A stretch of DNA of 40,568 bases, taken from NCBI RefSeq assembly GCF_009905435.1, contig NZ_JAAAMT010000049.1, positions 1-40,568 of the forward strand, given 5' to 3'. Shown here in pieces: positions 8,153-16,673 of this stretch (position 1 is its first letter; the number at the start of each line of letters is the position of its first letter). Source of the stretch: Pseudomonas sp. R5(2019). GTDB lineage: Bacteria > Pseudomonadota > Gammaproteobacteria > Pseudomonadales > Pseudomonadaceae. The translations under genes and the position numbers were made by a program. The notes under the pieces are model-generated. The model was not told where the DNA came from. It saw nothing but the letters and a program-made list of their open reading frames with translations, and did not search any database.

Positions 8153-9049
8153 TCAGAACGGGGCGTCGCCCTGGATCGTGGTACGAAACAGTTTGCGGCG
8201 CAGGTGGTTGGGGCAGCCGGCCGCCAGGTGAATCAGCGAGCGGTTGTCCCAGAACACCAGATCATGGGGCTGCCATTGATGGCGGTAGATGTTCTCTTCG
8301 CGAATGCTGTGGGCGTAGAGCTCGGCCAGCAGCGGGCGACTCTCGTCTTCCGGCAGGCCGACAATGCGGGTGGTGAAGCCTTCGCTGACGAACAGGGCCT
8401 TGCGGCCAGTTTCGGGGTGCTTGCGAACCACCGGGTGAATGACCTCGTTGACCTGGGCCAATTGCTCGGCGGTCAGGGTCGGACGCCAGTTGCCCTCGAA
8501 TTTGGTTTCGCTGTAACGCGCGGTGTAGGAGTGCGCGGCGCTGCGGCCTTCAACGGCTTTGCGCAGGGCCTCGGGCAGGCTGTCCCAGGCCTTGTGCTGA
8601 TCGGCGAACAGCGTATCGCCGCCTTCGCTCGGCAACTCCTGGGCATGCAGCATCGACCCCAGGCTCGGCAGCTCTTTATAGGAAAGGTCCGAATGCCAGA
8701 ATTTGCCCGCATCGCCCAGGCCAATCGACTGGCCGTTTTCAATGATGTTGGAAACGATGAGGATTTCCGGGTGCCCCGTCAGCAGGAACTGTTTGAGCAC
8801 ATGAATTTGCAATACGCCGAAACGGCGGCTGAAAGCGATCTGCTGCTCGGGGGTGATGCGCTGGTCGCGGAACACCAGCACATGGTGATCCAGATGCGCC
8901 CGGTGGATACGGGCGAAGTCTACGGAGTTGACCGGTTTGGACAGGTCGAGGCCGATGATCTCGGCGCCAACCCTGCCTGCGAATGGACGTACTTCGAACG
9001 CTTGCGCTGCACCTTCAGAGGCAGCCAAGGAAACTGAGGCCAAAGACAT
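8153..9049 (-). CDS. TauD/TfdA-family Fe(II)/2-oxoglutarate dioxygenase
   Basis: Non-heme iron dioxygenase that probably releases sulfite or sulfate from an organosulfur compound by hydroxylation driven by 2-oxoglutarate. From the ATG at 9049 (GGGAG 7 bases upstream) it has 298 residues. The iron-binding facial triad is visible: His119 and Asp121 in FWHSD and His274 in DNRSLIHLA. Arg289, 15 residues after the distal His, fits the 2-oxoglutarate carboxylate anchor. It is the first gene of the operon and is followed at 27 bp by the binding protein. TauD (taurine), AtsK (alkyl sulfates) and TfdA share this fold, so the substrate stays open; the ABC partners favour sulfur scavenging. Confidence 0.9.
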   Translation of the reverse strand: MSLASVSLAASEGAAQAFEVRPFAGRVGAEIIGLDLSKPVNSVDFARIHRAHLDHHVLVFRDQRITPEQQIAFSRRFGVLQIHVLKQFLLTGHPEILIVSNIIENGQSIGLGDAGKFWHSDLSYKELPSLGSMLHAQELPSEGGDTLFADQHKAWDSLPEALRKAVEGRSAAHSYTARYSETKFEGNWRPTLTAEQLAQVNEVIHPVVRKHPETGRKALFVSEGFTTRIVGLPEDESRPLLAELYAHSIREENIYRHQWQPHDLVFWDNRSLIHLAAGCPNHLRRKLFRTTIQGDAPF

Positions 9050-9193
9050 TGATTCACTCCCACGCAGTGCGCGCCAAGGTGCGCGCAACGATCAGAAATC
9101 CACGGGATTGCCGTGGTCGTTCATTTCGTGCGGCGCGCCGATTGGTCGGCAAGTACGCAGAACTGCAAGGTATAGGAATAAGAGAGTTACTTT

Positions 9194-9220
9194 AAATATC
9201 GATAAGGAATATCGATATTT
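9194..9220. promoter_or_regulatory. Perfect inverted repeat upstream of the dioxygenase operon
   Basis: AAATATCGAT and its exact reverse complement ATCGATATTT are separated by 7 bases. The core AATATCGAT also recurs as a direct repeat with 13-bp period. It lies about 145 bp upstream of the dioxygenase ATG, a good place for an activator or repressor of a sulfur-starvation operon. The protein that binds it is not known from the sequence. Confidence 0.5.
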
Positions 9221-9461
9221 CGTTCGATTCCTCGTGTCGGAATTTTCTCAGCGACCAGACGGAAGGCTGCTCCAGGTCATTCCTTGATGAATGCGAACAC
9301 GTAGAATCCGCCGCCGATTCAAAGGAAGTGCTTTGAGTTCTTTGCATGGGCAGCGCACCGGTAGAGTGACAACGAACAGCTGAGCATGGCGTCATTTTTA
9401 TGACGATCTTTACAGGCAATGACCGTTCGTCTGAAAAAAAATGGCGCTGACGTCCAAAATA

Positions 9462-9490
9462 TTGACACCATCAGCCTGATATCACACATT
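9462..9490 (+). promoter_or_regulatory. Weak sigma-70-like promoter candidate for bcs
   Basis: A perfect TTGACA (-35) is followed 17 bases later by CACATT, a poor -10 match. The preceding GTC...TGAC arrangement at 9452-9466 loosely resembles FleQ sites, and FleQ is known to control cellulose genes in some pseudomonads. The start of transcription would be about 290 bases before bcsE. Low confidence. Confidence 0.25.
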
Positions 9491-9779
9491 GCGCGCCATT
9501 CCGCATCGCAATAACTTCTGTGTGATTTAGGTCGAATCTGTCTAATAAAAAGCTCACACTCGTCTAGGCAGGAACCGCTGATTTCCTCACCCGCGGGTAT
9601 TTTTCGCGACAGATTTCGCCCTATTCGGACGTTTTAACGCCAATCGTGAACCCTGCTGCCCGCCCGCGGAGTCGTGCGGCTCTGCGCAGACATTGGATGT
9701 TTTTCTTGTCGTTAGGCTCGCACGGTGGCCAACCAGCCCGGCGCGTCCTATGCATTAGGATCAGGTGGAGTAGCAGGTT

Positions 9780-11324
9780 TTGAGTCATGTCACTTTGGCC
9801 ATTCGGCATCTGCAGGATGAGCAAATACGCCTGCGAGAGGCAGGCCTGTATTGGGTCGTGCTGGATCAGCCGGCCGATGCGACCCTGCTTGCCCGCCAGT
9901 ATCTATCGGCACTGCAGCAATCCCACGCAGCGACTTTGATCTGCTGCGGCCAGGACCCTGCCTCGGTGGTCGACTCCATGGCCAGCGATGCCGGGCCCGG
10001 TGCGCTGAGAATGTTTTCGGTGCCCGCTGACACCGCCATACCGGCAGCCTTCAATGCCTTCACCACGGATCTGTCACGTATCAACATTCGCCAAGGCAGT
10101 TGCCTGGTGTTGATGCTCGCTGCCAACCACCTGGAAAACCTCTCCCGCGCCCGGCTGCAACGCTGGATTGAAGGCATGCGCCAATGGCTCGATGAACGCG
10201 CTTGCACCTTGCTGGTGCTTTGCCACGGCCAGGCGCCTGCACTGCATGAATGCCTGCTGGCCCTCAATGAAGACATTTCCGGGCTCGCCCAGCTTTACCG
10301 TCGCGACGGCAGCATTTGCTACCAACTGAACTTCTGGCACAGCGAGCTGGGTGTATGCGCCGCCCAGGCATTCGATCTTGAGCTTGAAGATGATGTCTTC
10401 GGCTTGAGCGTCACGCAGCTATCCAGCCCGCCGCAGACGCGGACCGACGATCAGCGCATCTACTTGACCCAGCGCTCGGTACTCGAAGGCGCACCGCCGC
10501 TTTCCGAGCAATGGCGGCTGTTCGAGCATCGCGACGACCTGCTGGAGCAGGCGGGTCATGCGCGGGCTGCCAGCGTGATCATGGCGCTGGACAGCAACCA
10601 GGAAGTCGAGCCACTGGCCCGTCGTCTGCACGCGCTGCGCGAGCGTTGCGGCGTTGCCCTGAAGATCATCGTGCGCGAAATGGAGCCGTGCCTGCGCTAC
10701 CGCGACGAGCGCCTGTTGCTGGCCTGCGGCGCCAACCTGATTGTGCCGTTCAAGACACCACTGGCGCATTTCCTGAGCCTGGTGGACAGCGTTCAGGGGC
10801 AGGTCTGGCGGCATCGCCAGGTGGCCAACGTCGAGATGCTGTTCGATCGCCTGCACCCGCCTGCCCAACGTGGCTTGCTGGACCCGCTGGCATTCATCAC
10901 CACGCTGGATCAGGTCTACAGCGGTGCCTCGGGCGAAGTCACCCACCAACTGCTGCGGTTACGCCCGCGCGGTGACCTGGACATCGATCAGTACCTGAAC
11001 CAGATCACCTTGCGCCGTTTCGGCGACATCGCCTGCGTACTGGACGGGTATTTCTATCTGTTTCTGTTCGCCTGCCGTGCCGATGGACTGGAGCCCGCGC
11101 TGGGTAACATCTGCCGCTTGCCATGGCGCGATATTTTCAGCGAGTTCAGCGCCCTGTCGACAGTCGATGACCTGCCTCGCCAGGCCTTCCTGGACGCGCC
11201 ACATCAATCCGAGGCGTACCGCATCGCCAGCGAACAAGTGACGGATGACCTGACCCAAGCGATTGCCCGCACCGGCTACACCCCGCAACGCATCAGCCTG
11301 CCGCTGTCGGAGCCGTGCCCATGA
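9780..11324 (+). CDS. bcsE: Cellulose synthesis c-di-GMP-binding protein BcsE
   Basis: Cytosolic regulator of cellulose secretion that binds c-di-GMP through its GIL domain and works with BcsF, BcsG and the BcsRQ complex. The protein has 514 residues, close to the about 520 of E. coli BcsE. The N-terminus SHVTLAIRHLQDEQIRLREAGLYWVV matches the family opening. An RxGD motif (RFGD, Arg413-Asp416, within LRRFGDIACVLDGYFYLF) is the expected I-site-like c-di-GMP contact. The start is a TTG at 9780 with GGAG 9 bases upstream; no in-frame ATG fits the conserved N-terminus. The stop overlaps the ATG of bcsF. It is the first gene of the bcs operon. Confidence 0.9.
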   Translation: MSHVTLAIRHLQDEQIRLREAGLYWVVLDQPADATLLARQYLSALQQSHAATLICCGQDPASVVDSMASDAGPGALRMFSVPADTAIPAAFNAFTTDLSRINIRQGSCLVLMLAANHLENLSRARLQRWIEGMRQWLDERACTLLVLCHGQAPALHECLLALNEDISGLAQLYRRDGSICYQLNFWHSELGVCAAQAFDLELEDDVFGLSVTQLSSPPQTRTDDQRIYLTQRSVLEGAPPLSEQWRLFEHRDDLLEQAGHARAASVIMALDSNQEVEPLARRLHALRERCGVALKIIVREMEPCLRYRDERLLLACGANLIVPFKTPLAHFLSLVDSVQGQVWRHRQVANVEMLFDRLHPPAQRGLLDPLAFITTLDQVYSGASGEVTHQLLRLRPRGDLDIDQYLNQITLRRFGDIACVLDGYFYLFLFACRADGLEPALGNICRLPWRDIFSEFSALSTVDDLPRQAFLDAPHQSEAYRIASEQVTDDLTQAIARTGYTPQRISLPLSEPCP

Positions 11325-11512
11325 TGTACTCCCAACTGCTGCAAGTCATCGCGGCCAGTTGCCTGATGACCGTGGCCCTGGTCCTGCTGCTGCGTGCTGT
11401 TCACCAGCGTCTTCAGCGCTGGTCCCAGCGACACCTGTCACCCCGTTATTTGAAGCCCTGTGGCGTGCGTCGGCGCGTGCCTGCTGCGAGTGATTCCGAT
11501 GAGCCGGTTTGA
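11321..11512 (+). CDS. bcsF: Cellulose synthesis small membrane protein BcsF
   Basis: Small single-pass inner-membrane protein of 63 residues, the same size as E. coli BcsF. One transmembrane helix lies at about residues 5-25 (LLQVIAASCLMTVALVLLLRAV), followed by a basic cytosolic tail with SPRYLKPCGVRRR, matching the conserved PRY-KP-G-RR segment of the family. In enterobacteria BcsF recruits BcsE to the membrane near BcsG. The ATG at 11321 overlaps the bcsE stop and the 3' end overlaps bcsG by 14 bp. Confidence 0.88.
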   Translation: MMYSQLLQVIAASCLMTVALVLLLRAVHQRLQRWSQRHLSPRYLKPCGVRRRVPAASDSDEPV

Positions 11513-13136
11513 AAAACTCGACGTCCCCCTGCCCGTTCGACAGAACGCCTGGACCTGGCCGGGACTGGGGCGCTGGAACCTGTATTTTCTGATCAAGCTG
11601 GCCTTGCTGTGGGGCGGCTACCTGAACCTGCAGGTGTTGCCCAATCTGGTCTTCGCCGCCGTGCTGCTGATTCCGTTGCGCCAGCGCTACCTGGCCGCCC
11701 TGCGCACGCTGATCGCCGTTCCGGCGGGCGCGGCACTGCTTTATCAGGACACCTGGCTGCCGCCCTTCAGCCGCCTGCTCGACCAGCCCGGGGTATTGAA
11801 TTTCACCCCGGAGTACCTGCTTGAGCTGGCCGGCCGCTTTATCGACTGGAACCTGTGCGGCGCGCTGATGCTGATGGTAGTCGCGTACTTTTTCATTTAT
11901 CAATGGCTGCGGCTCACCACCTTCACCCTGGCCGCCCTTGCCTGGCTGGGCGCCAGCAACTTGCTGGCCTTGCAAGTGCCCACGCAGTCGCTGGCGCAGT
12001 CGGCCACGCCTGTCCAGGCCACCATAGCAGGCGAACCGGACAGCAAGACGCTGGAGGCCTACCTGCAAAAGTTTTATGACACCGAAGCCGCGCGCCATGT
12101 CGAGTTCAAGCCGGCAGACGCCACGGCCCAGCCGTTCGACCTGCTGCTGATCAACATCTGCTCACTGGCCTGGGATGACCTGGACACGGTCGGCCTGCGC
12201 GATAACGCCCTGCTGGCCCAGATGGACGTGGTGTTCGACAACTTCAACTCCGCTACCTCCTACAGTGGCCCGGCGGCGATTCGGCTGTTGCGCGCCAGTT
12301 GCGGCCAGCAATCGCACAGCCAGTTGTACGGGATGGCGCCCGAGCAATGCCTGCTGATGGACGATCTGCGCAAGCTGGGCTACGAGAACGAAGTCATGCT
12401 CAACCATACCGGTCAGTTTGAAGGTTTCATCAATGAAGTGCGCGCCCAAGGCGCCCTGCCGGCGCCGGCTGTCAGCACCTCCGATTTGCAGCGCGCACTG
12501 GTCGCCTTCGACGGCTCGCCAATCTGGCGTGACCGTGATGTGCTGGACAAATGGTGGGAACACCGGGAAAGCCAGAACAGTGCGCGCGTAGCGCTGTTCT
12601 ACAACACCACCACCTTGCATGACGGCAACCGCGCGCTGACCGCCGATGGCGGCACCCAGCGTGCCGACTACAAGCCGCGAGCGCAAACCCTGCTGACGGA
12701 CCTGGATATCTTCCTCAAGGAACTGGAGAAGAGTGGTCGCCGGGTGGCAGTGGTGATCGTGCCGGAGCACGGTGCGGCGTTGCATGGCGACCGGATGCAG
12801 ATTTCGGGCATGCGCGAGATCCCGAGCCCTTCGATCACCCACGTCCCGGTGGGCATCAAGCTGGTGGGCATGGGCAAAAACCCGCGCAGCGGGCCGGTCC
12901 ATGTCACTGAGCCGAGCAGCTACCTGGCCCTCTCGGAAATCATTTCGCGGCTGTACGCGTCGCCCCCTGCGCCTGACGGCCAAAGCCCCGACTGGCAGAC
13001 CCTGCTCGCCAACCTGCCACAAACGCCGGTGGTGTCGGAAAACGCCGGAGCAGTCGTACTCGACTATGCCGGCAAGCCTTATGTTCGAGTCAAGGAGAAG
13101 GGTACATGGCTACCTTACCCGCAAAGATTCCAGTAA
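11499..13136 (+). CDS. bcsG: Cellulose phosphoethanolamine transferase BcsG
   Basis: Inner-membrane enzyme that moves phosphoethanolamine from phosphatidylethanolamine onto cellulose. The protein has 545 residues from the ATG at 11499. N-terminal membrane helices span about residues 25-170 (YFLIKLALLWGGYLNL, LMLMVVAYFFIYQW). The periplasmic alkaline-phosphatase-superfamily domain follows. Visible active-site features match E. coli BcsG: Cys221 in NICSLAWDD, the probable nucleophile Ser256 in ATSYSGPAA, and Glu423-His424 in VIVPEHGAAL for zinc. Presence of bcsG predicts pEtN-modified rather than plain or acetylated cellulose. The start overlaps bcsF and the end overlaps bcsR. Confidence 0.92.
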   Translation: MSRFEKLDVPLPVRQNAWTWPGLGRWNLYFLIKLALLWGGYLNLQVLPNLVFAAVLLIPLRQRYLAALRTLIAVPAGAALLYQDTWLPPFSRLLDQPGVLNFTPEYLLELAGRFIDWNLCGALMLMVVAYFFIYQWLRLTTFTLAALAWLGASNLLALQVPTQSLAQSATPVQATIAGEPDSKTLEAYLQKFYDTEAARHVEFKPADATAQPFDLLLINICSLAWDDLDTVGLRDNALLAQMDVVFDNFNSATSYSGPAAIRLLRASCGQQSHSQLYGMAPEQCLLMDDLRKLGYENEVMLNHTGQFEGFINEVRAQGALPAPAVSTSDLQRALVAFDGSPIWRDRDVLDKWWEHRESQNSARVALFYNTTTLHDGNRALTADGGTQRADYKPRAQTLLTDLDIFLKELEKSGRRVAVVIVPEHGAALHGDRMQISGMREIPSPSITHVPVGIKLVGMGKNPRSGPVHVTEPSSYLALSEIISRLYASPPAPDGQSPDWQTLLANLPQTPVVSENAGAVVLDYAGKPYVRVKEKGTWLPYPQRFQ

Positions 13137-13369
13137 AAAACCAAGCGCTGTCACGCACCGAACGCGCCGATGACATCGCCCGCCTCAAGGTCGAGCTGAA
13201 GCTGCCCGCGCTTGAATACGTCGATATTTCGGCGCAACTGGAACTCAGCCGCGCCATGCGCCGCTGGCCGCTGCTCAACGAGTTCAGCTTTCCAACGCTT
13301 GCGCCCGCCGAGCCGCCTTTGCCGGTGGTCCAGCCGATCCGACAGGGCAAGTTCGGAGCGCTGAAGTGA
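13106..13369 (+). CDS. bcsR: Cellulose synthesis protein BcsR (YhjR family)
   Basis: Small cytosolic protein of 87 residues that in E. coli forms a complex with BcsQ and stabilises the secretion system. The conserved core LPALEYVDISAQLELSRAMRRWPLLNEFS (about residues 33-61) matches the family signature around DISxxxxLxxAxxRWPLLxEF. It is longer than the 62-residue E. coli protein because of a Pro-rich C-terminal tail (APAEPPLPVVQP). A strong GGAG precedes the ATG. The gene starts 31 bp inside bcsG and its TGA overlaps the GTG of bcsQ. Confidence 0.88.
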   Translation: MATLPAKIPVKNQALSRTERADDIARLKVELKLPALEYVDISAQLELSRAMRRWPLLNEFSFPTLAPAEPPLPVVQPIRQGKFGALK

Positions 13370-14085
13370 CAGCGTTGAGCCTGCGTGGCGTGCGCGGCGG
13401 CGTGGGGACCAGTTCGGTTCTGGCGGCCGTCGGCTATGCGCTGCACACGCTCGGGGAGCGGGTACTGATGGTGGATATGTGCCCGGAAAACCTGCTGCGC
13501 CTGCACTTCAATCTGGTCGCCAGCGAAAAGCTCGGCTGGGCGCGCGCCATGCTCGATGGCGACCATTGGCATGCCCAGGCCTGGAGCCTGGCACCCACGC
13601 TTGACCTGTTGCCTTATGGCGGCCTGTCCTGGCAAGAATCCATGCGTATCGAACAGCAGCTGCTCGACAACCCGAAGCTTTGGGCACGCCGCCAGGCAAG
13701 CCTGACGGCGCACTACGATTGGGTGTTGTTCGATTTGCCCCAGCGCTTACCGGGGCACGCAACGATCGGCCCGTGCCTGTTCCCGATCCGCGTAATCGAA
13801 GCCGACGCCGCCTGCCATGTACTGATGCTGCAGGAAGGCGGCACGGCACCGCTGCTGGTTAACCGTTTCGACCCCGGCAGCCAGTTGCAGCGCGACTTGT
13901 TGCTGATTTGGCGCAAGCATCTGGCCTCACGCCTGCTGCCCTTTACCGTGCACAGCGACGAAGCCCTGCGCGAAGCCCTGGCGTTCAAACAGCCGGTCGG
14001 CCAATACGCGCCCAGCAGCCTGTCTGCCCAGGACGCCCTCAGCCTGGCGACCTGGTGCCTGACCCGACGCCGGGAGGCGCAATGA
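13366..14085 (+). CDS. bcsQ: Cellulose synthesis ATPase BcsQ (ParA/MinD-like)
   Basis: ParA/MinD-family protein of 239 residues that, with BcsR, helps assemble and place the cellulose secretion system at the membrane. The P-loop reads GVRGGVGTSS; BcsQ proteins share this variant, so the absence of the usual KGGxGK lysines is a family trait and not damage. VLMVDMCPENLLRLHFN is the switch I/Walker B-like strand, and DWVLFDLPQRLPG is the A' region. The start is GTG at 13366, overlapping the bcsR stop as GTGA, with GGAG about 8 bases upstream. The TGA overlaps the ATG of bcsA. Confidence 0.92.
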   Translation: MTALSLRGVRGGVGTSSVLAAVGYALHTLGERVLMVDMCPENLLRLHFNLVASEKLGWARAMLDGDHWHAQAWSLAPTLDLLPYGGLSWQESMRIEQQLLDNPKLWARRQASLTAHYDWVLFDLPQRLPGHATIGPCLFPIRVIEADAACHVLMLQEGGTAPLLVNRFDPGSQLQRDLLLIWRKHLASRLLPFTVHSDEALREALAFKQPVGQYAPSSLSAQDALSLATWCLTRRREAQ

Positions 14086-16673
14086 TCGCGCGGATTTTCC
14101 CCTACATGCATTTGCGTCGACGGTACGACTGTTACCCACCGACGGCGTTCTTGCTGGCGACGCTGACCGCGTTGGCCTGGATGTTCCTGCGCCTTGAGTC
14201 GTCCGCCTGGCAGCCGCTGCTGGAGCAGCGCCAACGCTGGTACCCGCACCTGGCCAACAAGGCACCGAGTGTGGGTGACCCGCTGCGTATCGCCCTGCAA
14301 AGCCTGTGGCTGCTGGTGGCAAGGCCCATGCCTGAACGTCGCCGCAGAAGCAAACCGCAATGGGTTCAGGACCTGGGCCAGTCCAACCTCCGGCTGTGGG
14401 AGCGCGCGGCCCTGTTTCTCAACGGGTTGCCGCAGCAGGCGAAAGACAGCGAAACGGTGCATGCCGGCAAGCAATGGTGGCAGACCCTCAGCCCTCGCCA
14501 ACAGCATTGGCTGAACTATATCTGCGCGGCTGTCGGCCTGGTGCTGGTGGTGGTGTGCATCACCGAGCCGTTCGGTTACGGTTCGCAATTGATGTTCGTA
14601 TTCTTGCTCTGGGCCGTGGCTATGGTGGTTCGCCGCGTTCCCGGGCGGTTCCCGACCTTGCTGCTGATCGTGTTGTCGATCATCGTTTCCTGCCGCTACC
14701 TGTGGTGGCGCTATACCTCGACACTGAACTGGGGAGCCCCGCTGGACCTGGCCTGCGGCGTCTTGCTGCTGATTGCCGAAACCTATTCCTGGCTGGTACT
14801 GCTGCTGGGCTACATCCAGACCTGCTGGCCCTTGCAGCGCATCCCGGCGCAATTGCCGGCCGATACCCGCCTGTGGCCAACGGTCGATCTGTTGATCCCG
14901 ACCTACAACGAAGATTTGTCGATTGTGCGCGGCACCGTGTACGCAGCGCTGGGTATCGACTGGCCCCATGACAAGTTGCGAATCTCGATTCTCGACGACG
15001 GCAAGCGCGAGGAATTTCGCCTGTTCGCCGCCGAGGCCGGGGTGAACTACATCACGCGTTCGGACAACAAGCACGCCAAGGCCGGCAACCTGAACCAGGC
15101 GTTGCTCAAGCTCGACGGTGAGCTGGTCGCCATTTTCGACTGCGACCATGTACCGGTCCGCTCCTTCCTGCAGCTGACCGTCGGCTGGTTCCTGCGCGAT
15201 CCAAAACTTGCACTCGTGCAGACGCCCCACCACTTCCTGTCGCCGGACCCGTTCGAGCGCAACCTCGGCACCTTCCGCCAGCGGCCGAACGAGGGCGAGT
15301 TGTTCTACGGCCTGGTGCAGGACGGCAACGACATGTGGAACGCCGCGTTTTTCTGCGGCTCCTGTGCGGTATTGCGCCGCTCGGCGATAGACGACATCGG
15401 CGGCTTTGCCGTCGAGACCGTGACTGAAGATGCTCACACCGCTCTGCGCCTGCACCGCCGCGGCTGGAACTCGGCCTATGTGCGCATCCCTCAGGCCGCC
15501 GGGCTCGCGACCGAAAGCCTGTCCGCGCATATTGGCCAGCGGATTCGCTGGGCGCGCGGCATGGCGCAGATTTTCCGTACCGACAACCCGTTGCTGGGCA
15601 AGGGCCTGACGATCTTCCAACGGATCTGCTATGCCAACGCCATGATGCACTTCCTGGCAGGCTTGCCGCGCCTGGTGTTCCTCACGGCGCCTCTGGCATT
15701 TCTGTTGCTGCATGCCTACATCATTTACGCCCCGGCGATGATGATCGTCCTGTATGTGATTCCGCACATGCTGCATGCCAGCCTGACCAACTCCCGCATG
15801 CAGGGCGAACACCGCCTGACGTTCTGGGGTGAAGTCTATGAAACGGTGTTGGCCTGGTACATCGCCCGCCCGACCACCGTCGCCTTGTTCAATCCCAAAA
15901 AAGGCAAGTTCAACGTCACCGCCAAAGGCGGCCTGATGGCCGAGAACCAGTTCGACTGGCGCATTGCGCAGCCTTATCTGGTGCTCGCACTGCTCAACAT
16001 CGTGGGCCTGGGTTTTGCGGTTTGGCGCCTGATCTACGGCCCCGCCAACGAGATCGGCACCGTCCTGGTGAGCAGCCTGTGGGTGATCTACAACCTGCTG
16101 ATTGTCGGCGCCGCGGTGGCCATCGCTGCAGAAGTTCGTCAGGTCCGGGAAACGCACCGGGTCCAGGCGCGTCTTCCGGTCGCCATTCGGCTGGAGAACG
16201 GCCATTTCTATCCTGGCATGCTGGTGGACTACTCCGACGGCGGGGCCGGTATCGAACTGGAAGTGGTGCTGTCGCTGCCGGTCGGTAGCCGCGTGTCGCT
16301 GCTGATGCAACGCGGTCAACGAGAGTTTCTGTTCCCCTGCTTCGTCAGCCGCAGCCACAAGAACTTTGTCGGTGTGAGCCTGCAGGACCTGCCCGCCGAG
16401 CAAAAAATCGATTACGTACAGTGCACCTTCGCCCGTGCCGATGCCTGGTTGAACTGGAATGAAGACTTCATCCAGGATCGGCCGCTGCGCAGCTTCATCG
16501 ATGTGCTCAAGCTGGGCACCATGGGCTACTACCGCCTCTACGAATACCTGCCGGCATGGACCTTCAAGCTGGCCTCTCCATTCGTGCGCCTGGGCGCATG
16601 GGTGATCAGCTATGTACCGCGCTTTCCGAAGGCTGCCTCTTCTCTTTCTTCTCGTCCGGTGAGCGCATCATGA
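14082..16673 (+). CDS. bcsA: Cellulose synthase catalytic subunit BcsA (UDP-forming)
   Basis: Processive family-2 glycosyltransferase that polymerises UDP-glucose into cellulose and extrudes the chain through its own membrane channel. It has 863 residues, against 872 in E. coli. Catalytic motifs are intact: Asp305-Asp306 in ILDDGKREE, DCD at 353-355, TED at 448-450 and QRIRW at 486-490. The C-terminal PilZ domain has both c-di-GMP motifs, Arg693-xxx-Arg697 and DYSDGG at 716-721, so activation by c-di-GMP is expected. N-terminal helices, a cytosolic GT domain and more helices before PilZ follow the usual order. The ATG at 14082 overlaps the bcsQ stop; GGGAG is upstream. Confidence 0.96.
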   Translation: MIARIFPYMHLRRRYDCYPPTAFLLATLTALAWMFLRLESSAWQPLLEQRQRWYPHLANKAPSVGDPLRIALQSLWLLVARPMPERRRRSKPQWVQDLGQSNLRLWERAALFLNGLPQQAKDSETVHAGKQWWQTLSPRQQHWLNYICAAVGLVLVVVCITEPFGYGSQLMFVFLLWAVAMVVRRVPGRFPTLLLIVLSIIVSCRYLWWRYTSTLNWGAPLDLACGVLLLIAETYSWLVLLLGYIQTCWPLQRIPAQLPADTRLWPTVDLLIPTYNEDLSIVRGTVYAALGIDWPHDKLRISILDDGKREEFRLFAAEAGVNYITRSDNKHAKAGNLNQALLKLDGELVAIFDCDHVPVRSFLQLTVGWFLRDPKLALVQTPHHFLSPDPFERNLGTFRQRPNEGELFYGLVQDGNDMWNAAFFCGSCAVLRRSAIDDIGGFAVETVTEDAHTALRLHRRGWNSAYVRIPQAAGLATESLSAHIGQRIRWARGMAQIFRTDNPLLGKGLTIFQRICYANAMMHFLAGLPRLVFLTAPLAFLLLHAYIIYAPAMMIVLYVIPHMLHASLTNSRMQGEHRLTFWGEVYETVLAWYIARPTTVALFNPKKGKFNVTAKGGLMAENQFDWRIAQPYLVLALLNIVGLGFAVWRLIYGPANEIGTVLVSSLWVIYNLLIVGAAVAIAAEVRQVRETHRVQARLPVAIRLENGHFYPGMLVDYSDGGAGIELEVVLSLPVGSRVSLLMQRGQREFLFPCFVSRSHKNFVGVSLQDLPAEQKIDYVQCTFARADAWLNWNEDFIQDRPLRSFIDVLKLGTMGYYRLYEYLPAWTFKLASPFVRLGAWVISYVPRFPKAASSLSSRPVSAS

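Larger units (their letters stand above)
9050..9779. other. 730-bp divergent intergenic region
   Basis: This stretch separates the leftward dioxygenase operon from the rightward bcs operon and should hold both promoters. Seen in it are an inverted repeat at 9194-9220, a TTGACA at 9462-9467, and AT-rich sequence at 9421-9560 that contrasts with the flanking GC-rich genes. Short open frames on the minus strand (9192-9419 and 9621-9824) lack convincing starts or family features and are not called as genes. No tRNA or intrinsic terminator was found. Confidence 0.7.

Noticed and set aside
7148..9037. Long plus-strand open frame (629 codons) opposite the binding protein and dioxygenase
   Set aside because: No recognisable domain; the minus strand has clear iron-binding and signal-peptide features.
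9192..9419. Minus-strand frame of 75 codons upstream of the dioxygenase
   Set aside because: Ends inside the inverted repeat and shows no family features; more likely promoter DNA.
9452..9466. Possible FleQ site upstream of bcsE
   Set aside because: Only the outer GTC/TGAC parts resemble the consensus and the spacing is off by one; mentioned only as a weak hint.
13366..13420. BcsQ P-loop lacking the usual lysines, as a sign of a dead gene
   Set aside because: The GVRGGVGT sequence is shared by other BcsQ proteins including E. coli, so it is a family trait.
13713..16403. Very long open frame on the minus strand (896 codons) opposite bcsQ and bcsA
   Set aside because: It is rich in Gln, His and Arg and shows no domain, while the plus strand carries intact BcsQ and BcsA motifs. 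It is an antisense artefact of high-GC codon use.
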